A DNA stretch of 64,000 nucleotides from an uncultured Oscillospiraceae bacterium (GTDB taxonomy: Bacteria > Bacillota > Clostridia > Oscillospirales > Ruminococcaceae). The number at the start of each line of letters is the position of its first letter. Within the stretch, counting starts at the first letter, position 1. Below the pieces are notes generated by a model. The model was not told the DNA's origin, did no database searches, and saw nothing but the letters and a program-made list of their open reading frames with translations. The DNA lies in NCBI GenBank assembly GCA_910587335.1, contig CAJUMG010000003.1, positions 19,265 to 83,264 of the forward strand, given 5' to 3'. The translations under genes and the position numbers were made by a program. Positions 16,927 to 25,353 of the stretch are shown here, piece after piece.

Positions 16927-17718
16927 CTACTTTCTCCCGAAAAACAGCTCCGGCTCCTTCCGGCCCGGGCCGCACATGGCGGAAAGCTTCTCCACCATCG
17001 TTTCGATCATGCCGTCGGGAACAATCCGGGCCCCCTTGGGACATTTTTTGGCGCAAGCCTGGCACTTTATGCAAAGGCTCATATCCTTTTCCGCCGGGTC
17101 CTCCCGGGAAATCGCGCCGGTGGGACAAACCGAAGCGCAGCGCATACAGCGAATGCAATCCCCTGAAACCTGGTGGACCAGGCCGGACTGGGCGCCGCGG
17201 GCCTTATAGGGATACTGACCCGGCAGCTGCAAGGAAAAATCGCCCAGCGAAGCTTCTTTCAGTTGGGAAGCAATCCGGCGGCCAAAATCAGCGCATTTGT
17301 CCAGGTCATCTTGATCGGGCCGGCCGGCGGCGATGACATTTCCAAAGGAATGCTCGCCGATAAAAGCGCCGGCAGCCACCGGGATAAAGCCCTGACTGGA
17401 GAGCAGGTCCCGCAGCTCCAGCAGCGCGTCCTCATAGGCGCGGTTTCCGTATACCGCGGCCAGCACTACCGGTGTGCAGCTTCCGTGTATTGCGCGGATC
17501 GCCTCTGCCTCCTGCAAAGGAATCCGCCCACCATAGACCGGCGCGCCAATAACCAGCAGATCCTCCGGTCCAAAGGAATAAGACTGCTCCCGGGAGGCCG
17601 CCGGCGTCAGGTCCAGACGCTTAAAATCGGGCGAAATCCCCTGGGCAATGGCTTCGACCGCTTTTTTCGTCGTATCGGTAGGGCTAAAATAGGCGGCGGT
17701 TACGGTAGATAGGTTCAT
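16927..17718 (-). CDS. EFR1-family flavodoxin/ferredoxin fusion protein
   Basis: 263 residues. The N-terminal 160 or so form a flavodoxin-like FMN fold (YFSPTDTTKK phosphate loop, GAPVYGGRIP). The C-terminus carries two [4Fe-4S] ferredoxin motifs (CIRCMRCASVCPTG and CIKCQACAKKCPKG). Such fusions are small electron carriers in anaerobes. It has its own promoter and lies downstream of glmS, separated by a terminator, so no functional link with glmS is implied. The redox partner is unknown. Confidence 0.88.
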   Translation of the reverse strand: MNLSTVTAAYFSPTDTTKKAVEAIAQGISPDFKRLDLTPAASREQSYSFGPEDLLVIGAPVYGGRIPLQEAEAIRAIHGSCTPVVLAAVYGNRAYEDALLELRDLLSSQGFIPVAAGAFIGEHSFGNVIAAGRPDQDDLDKCADFGRRIASQLKEASLGDFSLQLPGQYPYKARGAQSGLVHQVSGDCIRCMRCASVCPTGAISREDPAEKDMSLCIKCQACAKKCPKGARIVPDGMIETMVEKLSAMCGPGRKEPELFFGRK

Positions 17719-17752
17719 TTTCGGTTCCCTCTTTCTACATAGATTTTCGTTT

Positions 17753-17781
17753 ATTATACACCAGGGAATCCCCTTCGTAAA
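17753..17781 (-). promoter_or_regulatory. Promoter of the flavodoxin/ferredoxin gene
   Basis: Minus-strand TTTACG and TATAAT with a 17-base spacer. Confidence 0.55.
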
Positions 17782-17825
17782 GAGGACGGCGAATCCACCG
17801 GCAGCGTCCAGAGGTTCTCATCCAA

Positions 17826-17864
17826 AAAGAAAGCCCGCCGTTCCATAAGGGACAGGCGGGCTGT
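17826..17864 (-). terminator. Terminator of glmS
   Basis: Minus strand: AGCCCGCC pairs with GGCGGGCT across a 15-base loop, followed by TTTCTTTTT, just after the glmS stop. Confidence 0.85.
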
Positions 17865-17879
17865 TTCCTTTTTAAAATT

Positions 17880-19700
17880 CTATTCAACCGTAACCGATTT
17901 TGCTAGATTGCGAGGTTTATCCACGTCGCAGCCACGGGCCACCGCTGTATGGTAGGCCATCAGCTGCAAGGGGATGACCGCCAGAATCGGTGCGAACAGA
18001 TCATCCAGATCCGGCAGGCGAATAATATGATCATACACATCCTCGCCAATTTCATCGCTCTGCTTGCAGATTAAAATCACCTGCGCGCCCCGAGCCCGGG
18101 TCTCTTTGATGTTGCTGACCGTTTTGGGCAGCAGCGACGATTGGGTCGCCACCGCGATAACCGGGACACCGTCGGTGATCAGGGAGATGGTCCCGTGCTT
18201 TAGCTCCCCTGCCTCATAGGCTTCGCTGTGGATATAGGAAATCTCCTTGAGCTTTAACGAACCTTCCCGGCAAAGGGCAAAATCCGCGCCCCGGCCAATG
18301 AAAAACAGATCTCTTTGGTCCTTTATGATCTGTGCCAGCTCCCGGGCTTTCTCATCGGTTTTTAAGGCGTCGTTCGTTTTTTCCACCGCCTGGAGCAGCC
18401 CTTCCACATAGTCCGCCGCCTGCTTTTCGCTGATGCGGCCTTTCTCCATGGCAATACGGATCGCCAGCAGGTAAAGCACCCCGGTCTGGACCGAATACGC
18501 CTTGGTGCTGGCCACGGCGATCTCCGGACCCGCATAGGTATACAGGACGATGTCCGCCTCTCGGGCGATGGTAGAGCCGGCCACGTTGACAATCGCCAGG
18601 GTCTTGATCCCCTGCTTTTTGGCCAGTCGCAAGGCGGCCAGGGTGTCCGCCGTCTCGCCGGACTGGGAGATTACTACAACCAGCTGAGAGGGGTCCAAAA
18701 TCGGGTCACGATACCGGAACTCAGAGGCAATATCCACCTCCGCCGGGACCCGGGCCAGCTTTTCGATGACATTTTTGCCGATAAAGCCCGCATAGCTGGC
18801 GGTGCCGCAGGCGACCATCTGCACACGGGTGATATCCTTAAAAAAGCCCGGCGTGATTCCATCCCGGCTAAAGTCCGGCAGTCCCTGACTGACCCGGGGA
18901 TGGATGGTGTTAAACAAAGCGGTGGGCTGCTCAAAAATTTCCTTACGCATAAAGTGCTCATAGCCGTTTTTCTGGGCCTGCTCCACATTCCACTGGGCGG
19001 TGAGCAGCTCTTTTTGTACCGGATTTCCCTGCATATCGCAGACCGAAACCGCGCCGTCCGCCAAAATTCTTACGATTTCTCCATGCTCCAGGGCATAGTA
19101 ACGCTTTGTATATTGCAAAACCGCCGAAATGTCCGAGGCCAAAAACCCTTCGCCCTCTCCCACCGCGGCCAGCAGCGGACTGTTTAGGCGGGTGCCGTAA
19201 ACCTCGCCGGGACGGTCGGCAAACACAATGCCAAAGGCGTAGGAGCCTTCCATTTTGGCGCAGGCCTCTCGGATGGCGGTGATGGGGTCCCCGTGGTAAC
19301 AGGAATCCAGCAGCTTAGCGGCGACCTCGGTATCGGTCTGGGTCTCGAAGCGATAGCCCTTGGCGGAAAGCTCTGCTTTCAGCTCCCCGTAATTTTCGAT
19401 GATGCCGTTATGCACCAAGCTTAAATGCGCCGTTCCATGGGGATGGGCGTTGGCGTCGGACGGCTCGCCGTGGGTGGCCCAACGGGTATGGCCAATGCCG
19501 CAGCATCCAGGCAAAGGGGAAGCGGCAAGCCGGCTCTCCACCACCGCCAGCCGGCCGGCGGCCTTTACGGTTTTTAAGGTCCCTTCGCTGAAAACGGAAA
19601 CGCCCGCCGAGTCATAGCCGCGGTATTCCAACGCGCTAAGCCCTTCCAGCAGGACACGAACGGCGTCTTTCGCGCCGGAGTAACCTACAATACCACACAT
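17880..19700 (-). CDS. glmS: Glutamine-fructose-6-phosphate aminotransferase GlmS
   Basis: 606 residues. It makes glucosamine-6-phosphate from fructose-6-phosphate and glutamine, the first step to UDP-GlcNAc for peptidoglycan. The N-terminal glutaminase uses Cys2 (MCGIVGYSG), and the C-terminus has two SIS sugar-isomerase domains (ISQSGETADTLAAL and VASTKAYSVQ) ending in KSVTVE. The start follows AGGAGA. Its leader carries a glmS ribozyme, so the mRNA should be cut when glucosamine-6-phosphate is abundant. Confidence 0.98.
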   Translation of the reverse strand: MCGIVGYSGAKDAVRVLLEGLSALEYRGYDSAGVSVFSEGTLKTVKAAGRLAVVESRLAASPLPGCCGIGHTRWATHGEPSDANAHPHGTAHLSLVHNGIIENYGELKAELSAKGYRFETQTDTEVAAKLLDSCYHGDPITAIREACAKMEGSYAFGIVFADRPGEVYGTRLNSPLLAAVGEGEGFLASDISAVLQYTKRYYALEHGEIVRILADGAVSVCDMQGNPVQKELLTAQWNVEQAQKNGYEHFMRKEIFEQPTALFNTIHPRVSQGLPDFSRDGITPGFFKDITRVQMVACGTASYAGFIGKNVIEKLARVPAEVDIASEFRYRDPILDPSQLVVVISQSGETADTLAALRLAKKQGIKTLAIVNVAGSTIAREADIVLYTYAGPEIAVASTKAYSVQTGVLYLLAIRIAMEKGRISEKQAADYVEGLLQAVEKTNDALKTDEKARELAQIIKDQRDLFFIGRGADFALCREGSLKLKEISYIHSEAYEAGELKHGTISLITDGVPVIAVATQSSLLPKTVSNIKETRARGAQVILICKQSDEIGEDVYDHIIRLPDLDDLFAPILAVIPLQLMAYHTAVARGCDVDKPRNLAKSVTVE

Positions 19701-19748
19701 ATTTCATTCTCCTGTCTATGTAAAAAGTAGTGTTTCAAAAAATGGATT

Positions 19749-19889
19749 GTTCCCGGAATACTGTGTTGTGCCGTCAGTTGCCTGCGGTTTTGCTGTATTC
19801 TCTCACAGGGGAACGCTGCGGGGAGGCATCCGCCGATATTTCGATACTCCTCCCGCCTCGTCGACCGCGCAAATCGCGGCTGTGGCGCT
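19749..19889 (-). ncRNA. glmS glucosamine-6-phosphate-activated ribozyme
   Basis: On the minus strand the leader contains the cleavage context A-GCGCC (cut expected between 19889 and 19888), then GACGAGG, TATCGAAATATCGGCGGATG, GCAGGCAACTGACGGCA and TTCCGGGAACA in the order and spacing of known glmS ribozymes. Glucosamine-6-phosphate acts as the cofactor for self-cleavage, and the cut mRNA is degraded. It sits about 50 bases before the glmS start, the expected place. About 120 bases of leader, purine-rich near the ribozyme, precede the cut site. Confidence 0.93.
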
Positions 19890-20015
19890 TTTTTCTGCAA
19901 TGGGTATTTTTCTCCTCCTCTCCTTTTTCTTTTCACTGCCCTCCTTTCCTATTTCGCCCGGCTCTTCATCCTATGTAAAGCGCCCCCGGTTTGTTCCGGC
20001 AAGGGCTGTTAAGCT

Positions 20016-20044
20016 ATTATAGCAAATCCCTTTGACAAAGGCAA
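20016..20044 (-). promoter_or_regulatory. Promoter of the glmS transcript
   Basis: Minus-strand TTGCCT and TATAAT with a 17-base spacer. The transcript would carry a leader of about 310 bases including the ribozyme. Confidence 0.65.
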
Positions 20045-20095
20045 GGATGGGGAAAGCGATTTTCCCCGACAGCTAAGGAAAGCCGCGTCTTTTTG

Positions 20096-20124
20096 TTGAA
20101 ATTAGAAGGAAACTATAGTATAAT
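20096..20124 (+). promoter_or_regulatory. Promoter of proS
   Basis: TTGAAA and TATAAT with a 17-base spacer, about 47 bases before the proS start. No T-box structure is visible. Confidence 0.75.
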
Positions 20125-20170
20125 GGGGGTTCAAGCAATGGACAATTTGTCCTAAAAGGGAGTGAACGCA

Positions 20171-21607
20171 ATGGCAGAGAATAAAAAAATGGTGGAGGCC
20201 ATCACCTCAATGGAGGAGGATTTCGCCAAATGGTACACCGACGTAGTAAAAAAAGCCGAGCTGGTTGACTATTCCAGCGTGCGCGGATGTGTGATTCTGC
20301 GGCCATACGGCTACGCGATCTGGGAAAACATCCAGAATTGGCTGGATAGCGCCTTTAAAAAGACCGGACACGAAAACGTCTACATGCCAATGCTCATTCC
20401 AGAAAGTCTGCTGCAAAAGGAAAAGGATCATGTAGAGGGCTTTGCGCCGGAGGTGGCCTGGGTCACCCATGGCGGCAGCGAAAAATTGGCGGAGCGGCTG
20501 TGCGTGCGCCCCACCTCCGAGACCTTATTCTGCGAGCACTATGCCCATGTGATCAAATCCTATCGGGATCTGCCCAAGCTATACAATCAGTGGTGCTCGG
20601 TTCTGCGGTGGGAAAAGACCACCCGTCCTTTCCTGCGCACCATGGAGTTTCTTTGGCAGGAGGGGCACACCATGCACGAGACCGCCGAGGAAGCGATTGA
20701 GGAAACCGAGCAGATGTTAAATATTTACGCCCAGCTGTGCGAGGAGGCTTTGGCCGTTCCGGTGGTAAAGGGCAAAAAGACCGACAAGGAAAAATTCGCC
20801 GGCGCACAGTCCACCTACACCATCGAGGCGATGATGCACGACGGAAAGGCTTTGCAGTCCGGTACCTCCCACTATTTTGGGGATGGCTTTGCCCGGGCCT
20901 TTGACATTCAGTTTACCGGCCGGGACAACACCCTGCAATACCCGTACCAGACCTCCTGGGGGCTGTCCACCCGGATCATCGGCGCTATTATCATGACCCA
21001 TGGTGATAACAACGGACTGGTTCTGCCGCCGCAGGTCGCGCCGGTCCAGGTGATCATTATCCCGGTTGCCCAGCACAAGCCGGGCGTGCTGGAAAAAGCA
21101 GCCGAGCTAAAAGAGCGGCTGTCCCGCTTCTGCCGGGTGAAGATGGACGACTCGAACAACTCCCCGGGCTGGAAGTACGCCGAGTACGAGATGAAGGGGG
21201 TTCCCCTGCGGCTGGAGATCGGCCCCCGGGATATCGAACAAAATCAATGTGTACTGGTCAGCCGGGACAACCGGGAAAAGACGGTTGTCAGTCTGGACGA
21301 GCTGGAAACCGCCATCCCCAAGCTGATGGCAGAACTTCATGACCGGCTGTACCAAAAGGCTTTGGACAACCGGGAAAAACGCACCTTCGTCGCCCACAAT
21401 ATGGAGGAGATGATCCAGCTGGCCAGCGGCGAAAACGGCTTTATCAAGGCCATGTGGTGCGGGGACCTTGCCTGTGAAGAAGCATTCAAGGAAAAGGCCG
21501 GGGTCACCTCCCGCTGTATGCCCTTTGAGCAGGAGCAGATCGACGACGTCTGCGCCTGCTGCGGAAAGCCCGCTAAAGCGATGGTCTACTGGGGCAAGGC
21601 ATACTAA
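20171..21607 (+). CDS. proS: Prolyl-tRNA synthetase, short (archaeal/eukaryotic-like) type
   Basis: 478 residues. It charges tRNA-Pro. It is the short class of ProRS lacking the large editing insertion of the E. coli-type enzyme. Class II motifs are visible: motif 2 near [18 protein letters not shown] and motif 3 near [10 protein letters not shown]. The C-terminal extension ends [18 protein letters not shown], typical of this type. The ATG at 20171 has AAGGGAG at proper spacing; a GTG nine bases earlier is too close to it. Confidence 0.96.
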   Translation: MAENKKMVEAITSMEEDFAKWYTDVVKKAELVDYSSVRGCVILRPYGYAIWENIQNWLDSAFKKTGHENVYMPMLIPESLLQKEKDHVEGFAPEVAWVTHGGSEKLAERLCVRPTSETLFCEHYAHVIKSYRDLPKLYNQWCSVLRWEKTTRPFLRTMEFLWQEGHTMHETAEEAIEETEQMLNIYAQLCEEALAVPVVKGKKTDKEKFAGAQSTYTIEAMMHDGKALQSGTSHYFGDGFARAFDIQFTGRDNTLQYPYQTSWGLSTRIIGAIIMTHGDNNGLVLPPQVAPVQVIIIPVAQHKPGVLEKAAELKERLSRFCRVKMDDSNNSPGWKYAEYEMKGVPLRLEIGPRDIEQNQCVLVSRDNREKTVVSLDELETAIPKLMAELHDRLYQKALDNREKRTFVAHNMEEMIQLASGENGFIKAMWCGDLACEEAFKEKAGVTSRCMPFEQEQIDDVCACCGKPAKAMVYWGKAY

Positions 21608-21623
21608 ATTGGACATCTGCAAA

Positions 21624-21657
21624 GGCGGCTTTGGCCAATGGCTGGGGCCGTTTTTCT
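21624..21657 (+). terminator. Terminator of proS
   Basis: An 11-base-pair stem with several G-U pairs (21626-21636 with 21640-21650) and loop AAT is followed by TTTTTCTC. Confidence 0.75.
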
Positions 21658-21676
21658 CTATCCAAAGGCTGGTTTA

Positions 21677-21705
21677 TTGACTTTTCTCTTTGTACCCTCT
21701 ATAAT
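21677..21705 (+). promoter_or_regulatory. Promoter of the small-peptide/ABC-exporter unit
   Basis: TTGACT and a perfect TATAAT with a 17-base spacer, 41 bases upstream of the peptide start. Confidence 0.8.
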
Positions 21706-21746
21706 AAAAATAACAAAATATTCCATTTTAAAAGGAGAGATTTAAA

Positions 21747-21806
21747 ATGATGAAAAAGTTTATTAGATTGCGAAAAGGCTGCTGTGAACCGATCTATCCA
21801 ACATAA
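21747..21806 (+). CDS. Nineteen-residue Cys-Cys peptide upstream of an ABC exporter
   Basis: The frame encodes MMKKFIRLRKGCCEPIYPT. It has a strong site AAAAGGAGAG eight bases before the first ATG and a near-consensus promoter just upstream. The N-terminal half is basic and amphipathic like a leader, and the C-terminal half CCEPIYPT looks like a small core with paired cysteines and two prolines. The exporter gene starts 91 bases later with no terminator between, so they share a transcript. No modification enzyme or peptidase is encoded nearby. It may be an exported signal or toxin peptide, or a translated regulatory leader. I do not recognise the family. Confidence 0.55.
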   Translation: MMKKFIRLRKGCCEPIYPT

Positions 21807-21897
21807 TAAAAGGGGGAGCCGGGCCATCTTTATCATAAGGCGGCGGCCCGAGAAAAGATTTTACATCCGCTTTTCCCTCCCCTACAGGAGGAAAATC

Positions 21898-23586
21898 ATG
21901 CGAAAATATCTATGGAAACATCCCGTCCGGCTAATTTGGGCCATTATTGCCACATTCCTGAGCGATTTGCTCTGGCTGGTCTTTGCCTTCAGTCTGCAAA
22001 ATATTATTGACACAGCCACCGCCGGCGATTTAAACCGGCTTTTGTGGGAACTGGTAAGCGGCTTTATTCTATTGATGGTGATTGCCTTTACCATCTATTT
22101 AGGCCATTCCGCCCGGGCGACCTACCAGAAAAAGACCATGGTGCAGCTAAAAAACAACCTGATGAACAGCTTGCTGTCCATGGATATGGATGCCTTTCAA
22201 AGCGGCAATACCGCCCGGTATTTGTCCGTCTACCAAAACGATGTGAAGCTGTTTGACTCAGACTATCTTTACATGATTATCCGCGCAGTCTCGGATCTTT
22301 TGCTTTTGCCCAGCGCTGCCGGGGCTATGCTGTATCTGAATCCCGGTATGGCCCTCATGACCCTGGCACTCAGCGGTCTCTCTTTAATTGTACCGGTACT
22401 GTTGGGGAAAAAGCTGGCGAACCGGCAAAAAGAGAACGTCCAGGCGCTGGAAAAATACACCGTTCGATTAAAGGATATTTTTTCCGGCTTTGAGATGATT
22501 AAAAGCTATGGGGTGACCTCTCAAATCAGAGAAAGCCACGACCAGATCAACCGGCAAACCGAACAGACGCAGTTTCGCCTGCGTCTGATGTTAGGCATTT
22601 CCTCCAGCTGTTCATACGGAGCCGGCCGCGTTTGCTATATTGGGGTTATCGCCATTGCCGCCATATTGGTGGCTAAGGGTGCTTTAACCGTAGGAGCGCT
22701 GGTGGCAGTGAATACGCTCATGGGTTCCGTGCTGGGACCCATTTGGAACTTATCGGACATGCTGGCTGCCATAAAAGGGTCTAAGGCGGTAAGGCAGAGG
22801 TTGGAAGAGATTTTGAACACCTCCGGCCCCGCTAGGGAGACGAAAGCCCTTCTTCCCCGGCAGATGCAGGCCATTGAGCTGCGGGATCTTTCCTTTGGCT
22901 ACAGCGAAGGGGAAACGGTGCTTCATCACATAAACCTTCGGTTTGAGCATGGGAAAAAATATGCCTTGGTCGGCGCTTCCGGCTGCGGGAAAACCACCCT
23001 GCTCAAGCTGCTGATGCGCTACTATACAGGCTATCAAGGGCAGATCCTGTTTAACGGCCGCTCGGTAGAGGATTTTTCCAAAGAGGACTACTACCGGCAG
23101 GTGAGCATGATTCACCAAAGCGTGTTCCTGTTTGACGATACCATTTACAACAACATCTCATTGTACCAAGATTTCCCCGCGGATTCGCTGGATCAAGCGG
23201 TCAAGGACGCAGACCTTTGGGAAAAAATTTCGTCACTGCCCCAGGGGCTTCAGGCCCAGATTGAAGAAGGCGGCCGCAACTTTTCCGGCGGAGAGCGCCA
23301 GCGGTTGGCCATCGCCCGGGCGTTTTTGCGAAACACCCCGGTGCTTATGATGGACGAGGCAACCGCGGGGTTAGACAACCGCACCGCCCGGCAGATCGAC
23401 CAAACCCTGACAAAGAAAAAGGACCTGACCGCCATTATCGTCACCCACAAACTCACCGAAGAATCCCTTCGGGGGTGTGATGAGATCATTGTGATGAAAA
23501 ACGGCCGGATCGTAGAACAGGGGGCCTTCGATCCATTGATGGCCCAAAAAGGTGAATTTTACAGCCTGTTCCGCATTGCCAACTAA
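21898..23586 (+). CDS. ABC transporter half-molecule (fused permease and ATPase)
   Basis: 562 residues. An N-terminal membrane domain with about six helices (residues 15-310) precedes a C-terminal nucleotide-binding domain with Walker A GASGCGKTT, signature FSGGERQRLAIARA and Walker B VLMMDEATAGLD. It should work as a homodimeric exporter. There is no N-terminal C39 peptidase, so any peptide cargo would have to be cut elsewhere or exported whole. The ATG at 21898 follows ACAGGAGGAAA; in-frame sequence upstream overlaps the end of the small-peptide gene. Cargo is inferred, not shown. Confidence 0.92.
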   Translation: MRKYLWKHPVRLIWAIIATFLSDLLWLVFAFSLQNIIDTATAGDLNRLLWELVSGFILLMVIAFTIYLGHSARATYQKKTMVQLKNNLMNSLLSMDMDAFQSGNTARYLSVYQNDVKLFDSDYLYMIIRAVSDLLLLPSAAGAMLYLNPGMALMTLALSGLSLIVPVLLGKKLANRQKENVQALEKYTVRLKDIFSGFEMIKSYGVTSQIRESHDQINRQTEQTQFRLRLMLGISSSCSYGAGRVCYIGVIAIAAILVAKGALTVGALVAVNTLMGSVLGPIWNLSDMLAAIKGSKAVRQRLEEILNTSGPARETKALLPRQMQAIELRDLSFGYSEGETVLHHINLRFEHGKKYALVGASGCGKTTLLKLLMRYYTGYQGQILFNGRSVEDFSKEDYYRQVSMIHQSVFLFDDTIYNNISLYQDFPADSLDQAVKDADLWEKISSLPQGLQAQIEEGGRNFSGGERQRLAIARAFLRNTPVLMMDEATAGLDNRTARQIDQTLTKKKDLTAIIVTHKLTEESLRGCDEIIVMKNGRIVEQGAFDPLMAQKGEFYSLFRIAN

Positions 23587-23592
23587 CATAGA

Positions 23593-23619
23593 AAAAAACG
23601 CCTACGGGCGTTTTTTTCG
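23593..23619 (+). terminator. Terminator of the ABC exporter
   Basis: The short stem AACGCC/GGCGTT with loop TACG is followed by a run of seven T residues, a few bases after the stop. Confidence 0.85.
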
Positions 23620-23629
23620 TTCCAGTCCG

Positions 23630-23658
23630 TTGACTTTCCCCCTCTCCGCCCTTACACT
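23630..23658 (+). promoter_or_regulatory. Promoter of the Rsm22-type gene
   Basis: TTGACT and TACACT with a 17-base spacer, 39 bases before the start codon. Confidence 0.6.
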
Positions 23659-23696
23659 GGTAACAGGCTTGGCAAAACGATCGATGGAGGGATTTT

Positions 23697-24665
23697 ATGG
23701 AATTTCCGCTGCCGCTGCGAACGGCGATTGAAAATCAGGTACAGAAAGCCGGTGTCGCCGGTCTTGCGCAGGAGGCGAAGGAGCTTTCCCGGCGCTATCG
23801 GGAGGAGAGCGGGCAAGGCAAACGGCTGGTCGCCACCGACCGTCAGGCCCTCACCTATGCCGCTATGCGGATGCCCGCGACTTTCGGGGCGGTTGCCGCC
23901 GCGCTGGAGCGCATTGTATCTTTGCTAAAAGAATCGCCTACCTCCCTATTGGATGTTGGGGCAGGGACCGGCGCCGCAGCCTGGGCGGCGAACGAACTCT
24001 GGGAGCTGCAATCGGTCATCTGCCTGGAACGGGAAGCCTCTATGGCCCGGCTGGGACAAACGCTGATGGAAGCCGGTCCCCCGGCGCTGCAAAATGCCCG
24101 TTGGATCGCCGGGGACCTTACCGCCGCCGGTCCGCTGCCCGCCGCCGAGCTGGTGACCGCCTCCTACGTGCTGAACGAGGTTCTACCCCAAAACCGGCCG
24201 GCGGCTCTATCCCGTCTGTGGGAGGCGACCGAAAGCCTTCTGCTGTTAGTGGAACCGGGCACCCCGGAGGGATTTGGACAAATCCGGGCGGCGCGGGACT
24301 TTTTGCTCTCACAAGGCGCGTTTTTGCTGGCTCCCTGTCCCCAGGACGGCGCCTGTCCCCTGCCCGCGGAGGATTGGTGCCATTTTACCTGCCGGGTGGC
24401 CCGCAGCCGCCTGCACCGTCAGCTAAAGGAGGGGGACGCGCCTTACGAGGACGAAAAATTTTGCTATCTGGCTTTCTGCCGGACAAAAGGAACCCGCGCC
24501 GACGCTCGGGTGCTGCGCCATCCCCAGGTGGAGAGCGGAAAGATCACCCTGCGGCTTTGCACCGCCTCGGGCATTCGGACCCTGCCGGTGCGCAAGCGGG
24601 ACGGCGCGCTTTTTAAGTTGGCGCGAAAGGTAAGCTGCGGCGACGAATTTCCCCTTGAAGAATGA
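23697..24665 (+). CDS. Rsm22-family ribosomal small-subunit methyltransferase-like protein
   Basis: 322 residues. The SAM-binding motif LLDVGAGTGAAAWA lies near residues 80-95. The Rsm22 hallmark cysteine cluster CPQDGACPLPAEDWCHF lies near residues 218-236. In mitochondria and yeast, Rsm22 associates with the small ribosomal subunit and can bind an Fe-S cluster; the role in bacteria is poorly defined. The start follows TGGAGGG. It is a single-gene unit. Confidence 0.85.
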   Translation: MEFPLPLRTAIENQVQKAGVAGLAQEAKELSRRYREESGQGKRLVATDRQALTYAAMRMPATFGAVAAALERIVSLLKESPTSLLDVGAGTGAAAWAANELWELQSVICLEREASMARLGQTLMEAGPPALQNARWIAGDLTAAGPLPAAELVTASYVLNEVLPQNRPAALSRLWEATESLLLLVEPGTPEGFGQIRAARDFLLSQGAFLLAPCPQDGACPLPAEDWCHFTCRVARSRLHRQLKEGDAPYEDEKFCYLAFCRTKGTRADARVLRHPQVESGKITLRLCTASGIRTLPVRKRDGALFKLARKVSCGDEFPLEE

Positions 24666-24809
24666 TGGGGGCCGTGCTCCAAAAGGGAAAGAAGACCGGT
24701 GTCTTCGTGCTCTGGCCTTTTTTCCATCGGGGAGGAATGTCGTTTATCGTCAAAGCGTTCCAATATTGCCCAATTGTATCCTTTACATTTCTTTTCTTTT
24801 GGAAGGGGA

Positions 24810-25163
24810 GATGGATGGTTAGAAGAGGTCACGGCGTACCTGAAGAATAACAGAGACCTGTTTATTCGGCTTGTGCAGGAAAAAAATCTGCCAATCGTTC
24901 CGCTAAAGCCGGAAACCGGATTTTTATTCTGGATTGACTGCCGGAAATCTGGAATCGAGCCGGAACATTTGGACAAAACAATCATGGAAAAAGCTGGGGG
25001 CAGCCTGAATAACGGTTTGGATCATGGAGAAGATGGACGTGGTTTTATCCGCCTTAACTTTGGCGTTACAGAAAAAACCTTACGAGAAGCAGCAGACCGA
25101 CTAAAAAAGGTTTTTGATACAAAAAATATCCCGCTAAAAGAAAAAATGTGCTGGACTTTGTAA
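24810..25163 (+). pseudogene. Remnant of a MalY/PatB-type aminotransferase (C-terminal third)
   Basis: From about 24810 the frame reads as the C-terminal domain of a PLP-dependent cystathionine beta-lyase/aminotransferase (LKPETGFLFWIDC, NGLDHGEDGRGFIRLNFG, then an amphipathic helix). The N-terminal and central parts, including the PLP lysine, are absent. Sequence upstream shows no homology to them, and no ribosome site is seen. The fragment is more AT-rich than its neighbours. It is best explained as a decayed, possibly imported gene. The stretch 24666-24809 holds a small hairpin (24690-24705) followed by a T tract, perhaps the terminator of the preceding gene. Confidence 0.75.
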
Positions 25164-25344
25164 AAGACGTAAACGCAGATCAAGACGGCTATCTGAGACT
25201 GGCCATACTATGGATCACAACAGCTACTATATCTTCATTGATTATGCACAAACCAGTCCAGAAAGACATTCAAATATTTTCCATTTTCTATCTTGATATT
25301 TTTACAACTTTTTAGTATAGTTAGAAGTAATAACTCTAAGGAGG
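25164..25344. other. AT-rich gap before the first NPHTG-protein gene
   Basis: It holds the promoter at 25293-25321 and the AAGGAGG ribosome site at 25338-25344. Otherwise nothing recognised. Confidence 0.5.
25293..25321 (+). promoter_or_regulatory. Promoter of the first NPHTG-ended secreted protein
   Basis: TTGATA and TATAGT with a 17-base spacer. Confidence 0.65.
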
Positions 25345-25353
25345 TTGTTTAAT

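Noticed and set aside
17100..17115. Possible Noc-binding site (CCCGGGAAAT)
   Set aside because: Only one half of the ATTTCCCGGGAAAT consensus fits, inside a coding region; a single near match in GC-rich DNA is expected by chance.
19900..20010. Possible second riboswitch in the glmS leader upstream of the ribozyme
   Set aside because: The purine-rich stretch has no conserved fold I recognise; probably just leader sequence.
20125..20170. T-box leader for proS
   Set aside because: The gap from promoter to start is under 50 bases, too short, and the T-box motif is absent.
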